DNA from: Fulvia fulva
Taxonomy: Eukaryota > Ascomycota > Dothideomycetes > Mycosphaerellales > Mycosphaerellaceae
Reading direction: 5' to 3'
Length of the DNA: 64,000 nucleotides
Assembly (NCBI RefSeq): GCF_020509005.1
Contig: NC_063012.1
Coordinates: 11,036,001-11,100,000 of the forward strand
The notes beneath the pieces are model-generated. The model had not been told where the DNA came from, did no database searches, and saw only the letters and a list, made by a program, of their open reading frames with translations. Shown in pieces: positions 35,462 to 43,457 of the stretch (positions are counted from its first letter, which is position 1; every line of letters starts with the position of its first letter). Position numbers and translations under genes: made by a program.

Positions 35462-36486
35462 CGGCATCGACAATCATTTCCTCTGTATCGTCCTGTGTCC
35501 TACTGCCCTGTGCGTCCTGGTCTACGCCTATCGGCTGTATACTAAAGGGGAGCCGGGCCTGGTTAGATTCCCTCGCCGTAGCTAGTAGAGCACGTGGCCT
35601 CCCGTACGCCCTAGGCTACGCATCCTTTACATCGTTCTCGGCCCTAGGGCGCTTGTGCCCGACCGCCGCTAGTTGGTTCCGGTGTAGGCTAGCCTCACGG
35701 TCGCCGTAGAATCTTGGGGCGACGGTTCTGTTTGTGATTGCCTTGTTTTTCGCTAGTTTCCGCTATGGGCATTCCGCACTATACGATAGGTGGTGCCCCG
35801 GACAGTTCGCGCACCGTCTCGTAGTCGATGTACAGTCCCTAGACATATAGTCTCCTACACAGTTCGAGCAGGCCTGCTTGTTTGTGCACGTGTAGGTTTG
35901 GTGTCCATACTGTTAGCATTTGAAGCATTGGAGGACACGAAAGGATGAGGAGTGCTTTTCTACTGTCTTGAGGCTATATTGCCAGACTAGGCCTTGTTCT
36001 ATCGCTAGATCCGCCGCTTTCGCGTCTTGTAGCTATACTATTAGCGCCGAGGCCTTCTTGCCTTCTGGCCATTTCCTATAGAGCCAAGTCGCCTTCTGGA
36101 TTGGAGAGTTAAGAGTGACCGGGTTGTCCTCTTAGAGAGCGCGTAGGTGACCCTGGTTGGTTGGGTCAAACTCCTTAGGCATGTCGTGGACTAGGATCGT
36201 GAATTGTTTCGTTAAGACCTTCGCTGATGCCGCAACCTTAGATGCCCACTGTGGCTGTGCCTCTAGGTGCCTCCTAGCAGTAGCAGAGCTAGTATAGATC
36301 TGTAGAGTGCCGTTAGACTGTTGGTTCACTGCGACCACCCCTGGTTGGTTAATTCGTTGGGCGAGCTCCTTGTTCGATAGCTTCGCAACTTCGGCCTGGT
36401 CTTCCTTTGCTGCAATGCGGATCGTAACTGCATCGTGCGTTGGGCGGGGGCCTGGTATCGATGCCGCGACCGATGCCTAGCTATGG
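35453..36486 (-). pseudogene. LINE-A3 ORF1 (nucleic-acid-binding protein), N-terminally deleted and with stops
   Basis: The frame shows Gln/Ala-rich sequence followed by three zinc-knuckle-like units at about 35930-35770: CFKC...GH...C, CSNC...C and CANCPGHH...C, then an acidic C-terminus ending ...IVDADD. A few in-frame TAG codons look like RIP of CAG or TGG. LINE-A2 continues about 300-450 bp further upstream, so the N-terminus appears deleted here. ORF1 proteins of this class coat the element RNA. The ORF1 stop TAG overlaps the ORF2 start in ATGACTAG (35461-35454). Confidence 0.75.
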
Positions 36487-37566
36487 GGCAAGGAAGGAAT
36501 CGTATTTAGCAAGCTAGCTACGAGATAAGGTGACAAGTCTTAACCGCGCTTTCCCACTCATCTAGCACCACCGTGTAGCCTCGTTTCGAGAGGTTAGCCC
36601 GGAGCAAAAGCTTCCCTCTACGCCCTCCCTCCCTGTTTGCTCCTTAAGCCAATATCCACCTCTATAGGCCTAAGCCCTTTAGTGCTCTCTATTGACCGAC
36701 ATGCGCATCCGTCCTCTCGGGCTGTACAGACAGTGTCAGCCGTCGCTACTAGTGTACACCACGCCCCAGGTTTTGACGCCCTTCGCGTTACCGCAGCCTA
36801 TCTCTAGAAAGCGGCCGTCCATGCCTCGCAGGTTTGCTCGGGGCACACACCACGCCGGGCAGCGTACTCCTTGCGTTTCCACCTACTAACCAATATGAAG
36901 TTCCTTATCACCCTGCCCTCGATCCTCCCCGATCACAGAACTAATCCACTTGCATTGTACGTCTTTTCCCCGTCCTAACAGCCGTCTTTTCCTTGCTCAG
37001 GCTATCGTCTTTTCCTCGTCGCAATCTACTATGTCAGACTAGGTGCGTTGTGTAGCGGGACAGGCAGTGCCTTAGGCAAAACCCTCGTTCCTATACCGGG
37101 TGTTTAATAGGCCCTTACAGGCTTCGTCGCGTGTCCACCTACCCACCGTATTGCCCGCTGGCAAACACCAGATTGTTTCGTAGTCCGCTCGACGCCGTTG
37201 CATAGTCCGCTCAGTTGTTGTTCTGTAGTCCGCTCGTCTAATGTTCGTCGCTCAGCCCGCTCGGTTTGCGGTCTCCGGAGGTGAAAATTCTGTACTCATA
37301 CCAGAGGTGTCCTATCGAGCGTATAGGCCACGGTTCCGCGCCCTTCTTACACGTAGAAAGAAGAGGGACTCGCTCCCGACACGAGTACACGCTCGTCGGA
37401 TAGTTTTCATACCCGTTTTGCTAGTAGTCCTCTGTTCGCCGCGGCTTCGCCTACGTTGCGCGCCCGTCGCGCCCACGACGCTCCAGCGTAAGAATACTTA
37501 GCTCTCTCGTAGCTAGACGAGAGGTTCGTAGCCGACACCACGTATAGGTGATTCTCGTCGTCGACC
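36487..37566 (-). promoter_or_regulatory. LINE-A3 5' untranslated/promoter region with repeated CCGCTC motifs
   Basis: About 1.1 kb without a coding frame I can support. TAGTCCGCTC occurs at 37181-37190, 37203-37212 and 37226-37235, with a related AGCCCGCTCGGT at 37254-37265. The same set is preserved in LINE-A1 (9521-9605). As LINEs carry an internal promoter, these are candidate regulator-binding sites. Confidence 0.6.
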
Positions 37567-38389
37567 ACGCTTCGTATATAGGTAGACGTAAGGTGATCCT
37601 TAGCAAAGTATTAAGCCGAGGATCCCTATACCTAGACAGTAGTCCTTTAACGAGTTTAAGACTAGAGAAGAGTTATTAGATTAGATAACACGCTAATATA
37701 GTATACGTAATAAAGAAACTAAGGCTATAGTTAATATTGCTACCTATAAGTAAGAATAAGGCGAAACCTTTATAGCCTTCTATACCCGCTACTCGAAGTT
37801 ACGCGCCTAGATATTATAGACCGATAAGACCGAGCTTATACTGTTCCGTAACCGACTAAACCGTAAGTACTTTATTAAGACCTTCGGCGACCGCGAAGTC
37901 GACCGCCGCCTAGATAGTATATAAGACGTTATCGAGGAGTATACCGTACTAGACGAGAGCTTCTACGAGACAGATCGACTATACCCGTAGAAGGAGCGCC
38001 CCCGTAGTAATAGTAACTCGAATAGTAATAGCGGCTAGAATAACTAGAATAACGGTAACGTAGTTACTAGTACCGCTACTGGTATAGTAGGTGCCTTAGT
38101 ATAGCGCCTACTATAGTACGCTAGTACTAAGAAGAAGGAGGATCTACCGATATATCTATAGAACCTACCTACGCTTAACCGTAAGTAGCGCGAAGACCTT
38201 AAGAAGTAGGGTAAGTACTACCGCTACCGTATAGGTTCTTACGTATCGACTAACCCTAAATGCCTAATATATAGGTATAATAGCGACTATCGCCTACCGC
38301 GTCTACGTAATACTACGCCGAATCTAAACGTAAACCTTAGTTCCCTAGCCGCCGATTCGTAGTAGGGAAATAGTACGACCGCTACCTAA
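37567..38389 (+). pseudogene. Gypsy-A1 gag relic, third part
   Basis: The rest of the capsid, the Asn-rich linker and the zinc knuckle (Cys codons changed to Tyr, TAC TAC CGC TAC near 38216-38227), ending at the former TAA at 38387-38389. The frameshift heptamer GGGAAAT is intact at 38365-38371. The stem arms GACCGCTA (38377-38384) and TAGCGGTC (38400-38407) are still fully complementary. Confidence 0.86.
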
Positions 38390-38552
38390 GCGTAGTAGAT
38401 AGCGGTCACCCGAACTTCCTAGGACAGAAAGAGTATAAGATTAAGAGACACGGAATAGAAGAGACGGTAATAGACTATAGTAAGGAGCTTAAGATATCGG
38501 TATACGTACTAGATAAGTAATAGCTAGCTATATACCCTTATATAGTGTTACC
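38372..38552 (+). pseudogene. Gypsy-A1 pol relic, N-terminal piece
   Basis: It starts at the frameshift site and continues to GTGTTACC, where Gypsy-A3 inserted upstream of the protease. The remainder resumes at 45775 with ACCCGTAAT. Confidence 0.85.
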
Positions 38553-38736
38553 TGTAAGGGCGCGCGTACCATAGGGTCCGAATGAGATAGTTGTTGTTCT
38601 ACGAAGCTACGAAAGAGGAGCGCGAGGCGCGGCGAAGTTATAAAGTAAAGCCAAGCCGCGCTAACCCGATGCAGAAGGTCCGCGGTTCAGCCGGGCCGAC
38701 GCAGCTACAGTGAGGGGTCGCGGGCTGCCCGTGACA
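38553..38736 (-). repeat. Gypsy-A3 3' LTR
   Basis: Plus strand TGTAAGGGCGCG...CCCGTGACA, 184 bp. The last 26 codons of the pol frame, including the stop, lie within it. Confidence 0.97.
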
Positions 38737-41700
38737 GTACCCCCCCTCCCAAAACACGCCTCAGTCCTCTGAGCGTTATTCACCTTGTGAGGCCACTCGC
38801 CTGTCGAGCTCCATAATCGCGCGAACGCCGAATCATCCTCTAGTGCCCTGTCGTCATCCGATAACATCGCATTCGCTCTATCAAGACTATCCTCGACCGG
38901 CTTCCTTCGAGAAACATGTTGCCTAGTTAGCTGGCTTGCCCCAGATCTAAGTCTGTCTTCGGCTCGCACTCGCGTATGATCCTTATGACCAAAGTTGGGT
39001 ATCATTGCAGGCTCTGTAGGCTCCACTCGAGTATCGAATATGTGCGGAGCAGATTCTATTAGAGGCAAGGCTCGAGGCGACTCATTCGTGACGGTGTCTT
39101 TCGGAATGACCCTGATCGAGTTGAGCCCGAGTATCTCAGTGGCTGGTAGGGACCAGTCAGATGGAGCTGCGAAGCCTACAGGCGTAGACAACTCCGGCCG
39201 GTTATGGTGAAAGTCTGCAACAGCGGCGGCTGCGTGTTCAAGCATGTCCTCTGCAGGTTGCCAGGTCTCACCATCCTCTTCGTTCTGATATCCAGCCCAT
39301 TTCACCTTGTACCATGTATCTACTTTGCGCTTGTGCCCCTTCTTCACCTTGCCTGCCCGCTTACGGGTGTACATGTCAAGGATCTTTTCCACCTCGTACA
39401 TGTGCGTAGGTGCTGCCACTACATCGGCTGCTGCATCAGCCTCGGTGGTGTCAGGTTCGATAGTTATCGGTGGTGGCGGCGCCAGATGCTGCCCTTCAAG
39501 TGGTGGGAAATCGGGGTGGTCGGCTCGTTGTAGTAGTGAGGTGTGGAAGCAGTTATCAAGTCCTACTAGAGCGTCTGATAGTTTCAGTCGATAAGAGAGT
39601 CTGGCCGGCATAACTTCCGTGATCTGGTAAGGGCCGGCATATCTCCTGTCCAGCTTCTTAGATGGTCGAGTCGTGCGGATGTTCTTGGTGCTAAGATACA
39701 CCCAATCACCCACCTTGTAGTCTGGAGGAATGCTTCGGTGGCGGTTTGCTGCCTCTGCTTGGAGAGCTTGTGACATTCGCATATTCTCTTGAAGGTGTTT
39801 GTGAAGCTCGCAAATTCGACGCACAAAGGTTTCTGCTGATCGCGCGTCCAGTCGCTGGAGAGTGGTCAGTCCTCCCTCCTTTCCAGCGTTCAGGTCAACT
39901 CGCTCTATGAACTCAGGGTTGTATCCTAAGGTGGCGTAGAACGGCGACACACCAGTAGTCTCAGACAGGTGATTGTTGATCGCGAACTGAGCAAGGCACA
40001 GCCATTCTGCCCAGTCATCCTGTGCCTCGTTGGTGAACATGCGGAGATACTGTTCCATCGCCTGGTTAGTGCGTTCTGACTGTCCATCAGTTTCTGGGTG
40101 ATACGAAGAACTCAGCTTGCGATTTGTGCGGAGCATCTTGCAGAGTTTCTTCCAGAAGGTAGCAACCCACTGCTTGCCACGGTCTGATGTAATGGTGTCA
40201 GGAAACCCGCGCCGACAGAACACATGTTTGAGGAAAAGCCTTGCCGTATTCTGTGCTGTCATTGCGCCAATAGGGATCAGCTCGACTTCCTTAGTGAGCC
40301 TGTCAGTGACGGTCATAATGTTGTTGTAGACCATGCCGTCAAGAGTGCTGTCTGGGAGTCCGACAACGAAGTCGACTGCAATGTGTTTCCAAGGCCGATC
40401 TGGAACAGGAAGTGGCTGTAGTAATCCTAGTGGCTGGGAGTGCAGAGATTTTGTTGTACGGCAGGTGCGGCAATTCGCGGTGTATCTGCGCACGGATCTC
40501 GCTAATCCAGGCCAGTAGAATTCACGTGCTACGAGTTCATAAGTGCGAGCTCGTCCTGGATGGCCTGCTGCTGGAGCGTCATGGTTTATCTTGATTATCC
40601 TGGTCTGTAAAGCTTGGTCATTTGGTACCCATAAGCTCCAGCCGTCGTATTGGTTTCGAACATATAGCAGGTCGCCATCCACTTTGCAGTGTGCTGGGTG
40701 AATCTTCGCTCTCTGTAGCAGTGTAGGAGTGCGGTCTTTCTGCAGGTCCTTAATCGCGGTCTTGAGCTCGTTATCGGTTACGTACGCCGTCGACATTCGA
40801 TACTCGAGTTCGGCTTCCCGCTGACTTTCACGCGTCGCCGGTTGTTCAGTAGGCGCATCTCGTTCTGTAGGCATAAACTCTTCAGCTTCAGGGTTTAGCG
40901 GTACTGGTTCCTCTTCTTCCGGCGCATCTTCTACTGTTGCCTGTAGTGAGGCGATCTTAAGGAATCGCTTAGGAGGCAGCAATGTCTGATGCTGATGCTG
41001 GTTCCGAGGGTCGTCCACCCCCTGCGGAAGGTCCTGGCTGCGTCTCGTCAGGCTGTCTGGCTTTGTACCTTGAAGTCCTGGACGGTATATTATCTTGAAG
41101 TTGAACTGTGACAAGAACTCAGCCCAACGCGCTTGTCGCCGATTTAGCTGCTTTGTCGTCATGAAGTATTCCAGGTTCTTGTGGTCGGTGTAAATCTTGA
41201 CTGGCTGTGAGTCCTCATCATCTGCCTCGCAGGCGAGCTCGGGTCTCCATTCCTCAAAAGCCTTGATGATGGCTAACAGTTCCTTATCATAGATTTCATA
41301 ATTGCACTCCTGTGGACTCAACTTCTTCGAGTAGAAGGCCACAGGATGTAGCACACCATTCTCGTCATACTGCGAAAGCACGCCGGCGTTCACAAAATCT
41401 GAAGAATCTGTCTCTATTACTGTTTCCCTGCCTGGCACGTAATGTGCGAGCATGCCGGCTTTGCTGAACGCAGCTTTCAAATTGTCAAAGGCTCGTTGGC
41501 AATCTAGTGACCATTGAATCCTTCTGTTCTTGTGATTGCTTGGTCCGTCCGACTTGGTCAGGTTTGTGAGAGGAGCAGCTATGCGCGAAAATGCTTCGAT
41601 GAATCGCCTGTAGAAGTTGGCAAATCCAAGGAAGGCCTGGACATCCTTCAGGTTCTCAGGAGCTTCCCATGTCTGAATACATTCGAGTTTCTCGGGGTCC

Positions 41701-43457
41701 ATCTCGATGCCGTCAGGGGTTATGATTAGCCCAAGATACTTCACCTTCTGTTGGTGGAATTCGCTTTTGTCGATGTCCACTGTAAGTCCTGCATCGCGTA
41801 GCTTGGTGAGAACCTTCCGCACGTGTTCAATGTGCTCCTCCAAGGTGTCACTGAAGATAAGTACGTCATCCAGGTAGGCCGACACAAAGTCGTCTAGGTG
41901 TTCTTGCAAGACCTTGTTGATGTATGATTGGAACGATGCTGGTCCGTTGCACAAGCCGAATGGCAACACTAGACACTCGTAGATGCCGTATCGTGTCGCA
42001 AACGCTGTCAACCACTCGTGCCCTTCAGCTATCCGTAACTTGTTGAAGGCTGCTACAATGTCCAGCTTTGTGAAGTACTTCTTGCCGTGCATGCGGTTGA
42101 GCGTCTCTTGTATCAAGGGAATCGGATACCGGTTCTTGATAGTGATCGCATTCAATCCTCTGTAGTCGATACAAACACGCAGCCCACCTCCAGGCTTACG
42201 TACCACTAGCACTGGTGCAGGAGACTGGTTCGTCTTTTGCCCTGCTTTCCGCACCTTCCCTTCAGATGTTTGCTCGTCTAGCCATTTTTTAACTGCCTCG
42301 TTCTCCTTCTCAGCTAGGCCGTAGGGCTTGCGGTATGGTGGCTCTTGTGGACCATCAGGCTTAATGTGAATCTCATGATCTACGCCTAGTCGGTGAGGTG
42401 GGAGTCCTTCATGATCCTTAGCTGAGAAAGCGTCCGCAATATCGTGGTACATTGGCGGCAACTTCTCCTTCGGGTTGTGATTGAACTGCTTGTTCAAGAA
42501 TTGGTCCAGATCATCAGCAGCCATTGCACTCAGCTTAAGCTCTCCGCCGTCGCTCTCACGCCTAGTGGGCATGATGTAGAAGCACTCAGCCCCAGGCCGG
42601 TGCGCGTACATCCCCCACGCGCGTTGAGAAACGCCCTGGCAGTCCACTTCTTCATCGTCTATGTCTTCCAGGTCATATGATGAGGCATTCAGCTCTGCTC
42701 CTCCTGCTGTGAAGCTCGCTACATCTCCAGTGAAGGGCTCTGGTCCGTACCGTACTGGTGCCTGCTTCTTCTTCTCGCGGTGGTTCAGGGATTGCACTGT
42801 TGTCGGTGTCTTATTCTGTAGACAGTGACCAAAGCAGTAATCCGACCTGAATGCCACCTCGCCTGTCTCCCAGAAGATGTTTGGGTTGTGCGCTGTAAGC
42901 CACGGCAGGCCAAAGACGATGTCGTATTCGAGGTCGGTGACGTAGCATAACATTTGCTCGTGATGATCGCCTATGACTACGTCTACAGGGGCCGCGTGTG
43001 TAATCTGCCGCGCAGTGGCCGTTCCATCTCCCAGTGTTAGTCGTCGGCTTTGCGTCAAAGGGATCAGGGGTATTGTGTATTTGCGTGTGAATTTCCAGTC
43101 AAGAAAGAGAGAGGTGGAAGCAGAATCTACAAGGCCTCGAGCCTTTCTCTGTTGTATCATTACGGGTAACACTATGTGAGGGTACACAGCTGGCTGTTGC
43201 TTATCCAGTGCGCATGCCGATATCTTAAGCTCCTCACTATAGTCTGTTACCGTCTCTTGCGTTCCGTGTCTCTCAATCTCATGCTCTTTCTGTCCTAGGA
43301 AGTTCGGGTGACCGCTGTCTACCACGCTTAGGCAGCGGTCGTGCCATTTCCCTGCCGCGGATCGGCGGCTAGGGAACTGAGGTTCGCGTTCGGATTCGGC
43401 GTGGTATTGCGTGGACGCGGTGGGCGATAGTCGCCATCGTACCCATACATTGGGCAT
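38661..43457 (-). CDS. Gypsy-A3 Pol, 1598-codon frame (protease, RT, RNase H, integrase, chromodomain)
   Basis: Pol lies in the -1 frame relative to gag and is most likely made as Gag-Pol by frameshifting at 43352-43346, so the ATG at 43457 need not be used. Protease: LVDSASTS (Asp111; the usual DS/TG reads DSA). RT: YRGLNA and YLDD at 528-531. RNase H: ETDSSDF near 682. Integrase: zinc domain H959/H966/C996/C999 and catalytic D1029, D1092 and E1128. Chromodomain: about 1353-1420, with YEVEKIL and WYKVKWAGY. Integrase after RNase H defines Gypsy; the chromodomain places it among chromoviruses, in which it directs insertion to modified chromatin. About 180 residues follow the chromodomain. The last part is read from the polypurine tract and LTR, with the stop at 38661. 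Confidence 0.96.
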   Translation of the reverse strand: MPNVWVRWRLSPTASTQYHAESEREPQFPSRRSAAGKWHDRCLSVVDSGHPNFLGQKEHEIERHGTQETVTDYSEELKISACALDKQQPAVYPHIVLPVMIQQRKARGLVDSASTSLFLDWKFTRKYTIPLIPLTQSRRLTLGDGTATARQITHAAPVDVVIGDHHEQMLCYVTDLEYDIVFGLPWLTAHNPNIFWETGEVAFRSDYCFGHCLQNKTPTTVQSLNHREKKKQAPVRYGPEPFTGDVASFTAGGAELNASSYDLEDIDDEEVDCQGVSQRAWGMYAHRPGAECFYIMPTRRESDGGELKLSAMAADDLDQFLNKQFNHNPKEKLPPMYHDIADAFSAKDHEGLPPHRLGVDHEIHIKPDGPQEPPYRKPYGLAEKENEAVKKWLDEQTSEGKVRKAGQKTNQSPAPVLVVRKPGGGLRVCIDYRGLNAITIKNRYPIPLIQETLNRMHGKKYFTKLDIVAAFNKLRIAEGHEWLTAFATRYGIYECLVLPFGLCNGPASFQSYINKVLQEHLDDFVSAYLDDVLIFSDTLEEHIEHVRKVLTKLRDAGLTVDIDKSEFHQQKVKYLGLIITPDGIEMDPEKLECIQTWEAPENLKDVQAFLGFANFYRRFIEAFSRIAAPLTNLTKSDGPSNHKNRRIQWSLDCQRAFDNLKAAFSKAGMLAHYVPGRETVIETDSSDFVNAGVLSQYDENGVLHPVAFYSKKLSPQECNYEIYDKELLAIIKAFEEWRPELACEADDEDSQPVKIYTDHKNLEYFMTTKQLNRRQARWAEFLSQFNFKIIYRPGLQGTKPDSLTRRSQDLPQGVDDPRNQHQHQTLLPPKRFLKIASLQATVEDAPEEEEPVPLNPEAEEFMPTERDAPTEQPATRESQREAELEYRMSTAYVTDNELKTAIKDLQKDRTPTLLQRAKIHPAHCKVDGDLLYVRNQYDGWSLWVPNDQALQTRIIKINHDAPAAGHPGRARTYELVAREFYWPGLARSVRRYTANCRTCRTTKSLHSQPLGLLQPLPVPDRPWKHIAVDFVVGLPDSTLDGMVYNNIMTVTDRLTKEVELIPIGAMTAQNTARLFLKHVFCRRGFPDTITSDRGKQWVATFWKKLCKMLRTNRKLSSSYHPETDGQSERTNQAMEQYLRMFTNEAQDDWAEWLCLAQFAINNHLSETTGVSPFYATLGYNPEFIERVDLNAGKEGGLTTLQRLDARSAETFVRRICELHKHLQENMRMSQALQAEAANRHRSIPPDYKVGDWVYLSTKNIRTTRPSKKLDRRYAGPYQITEVMPARLSYRLKLSDALVGLDNCFHTSLLQRADHPDFPPLEGQHLAPPPPITIEPDTTEADAAADVVAAPTHMYEVEKILDMYTRKRAGKVKKGHKRKVDTWYKVKWAGYQNEEDGETWQPAEDMLEHAAAAVADFHHNRPELSTPVGFAAPSDWSLPATEILGLNSIRVIPKDTVTNESPRALPLIESAPHIFDTRVEPTEPAMIPNFGHKDHTRVRAEDRLRSGASQLTRQHVSRRKPVEDSLDRANAMLSDDDRALEDDSAFARLWSSTGEWPHKVNNAQRTEACFGRGGTVTGSPRPLTVAASARLNRGPSASG
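38737..38750 (-). other. Gypsy-A3 polypurine tract
   Basis: Minus sense GGGAGGGGGGGTAC directly abuts the 3' LTR. It is the expected primer site for second-strand synthesis and lies inside the pol reading frame. Confidence 0.9.
43310..43352 (-). promoter_or_regulatory. Predicted -1 ribosomal frameshift signal at the gag-pol junction
   Basis: In gag frame the RNA reads CAG GGA AAT, an exact X_XXY_YYZ slippery heptamer (G_GGA_AAT, 43352-43346). After a 5-nt spacer, GACCGCTG (43340-43333) can pair perfectly with CAGCGGTC (43317-43310) over a 15-nt loop. A -1 slip here enters the pol frame 18 nt before the gag stop. The heptamer persists in the A1 and A2 copies. Confidence 0.85.

Larger units (their letters stand above)
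31981..37566 (-). mobile_element. LINE-A3: nearly full-length Tad1-like LINE, lightly mutated
   Basis: Flanked by a 19-bp duplication (31962-31980 and 37567-37585). In minus sense it starts GGTCGACGACGAG, with a 1.1-kb 5' region, ORF1, ORF2 and a 3' end with a TATC-repeat tail. CA/TG content is close to normal, with a limited number of CpA-to-TpA changes that create stops. It is therefore younger than its host Gypsy-A1 but older than Gypsy-A3. Sequence order suggests an internal deletion of the ORF1 N-terminus at 36486. Confidence 0.92.

Noticed and set aside
37181..37265. Spaced repeats resembling a tiny CRISPR array
   Set aside because: Units are only about 10 bp with unequal spacing inside a eukaryotic LINE promoter.
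37241..37501. 86-codon plus-strand frame
   Set aside because: Antisense to the LINE-A3 5' region; not preserved in LINE-A1.
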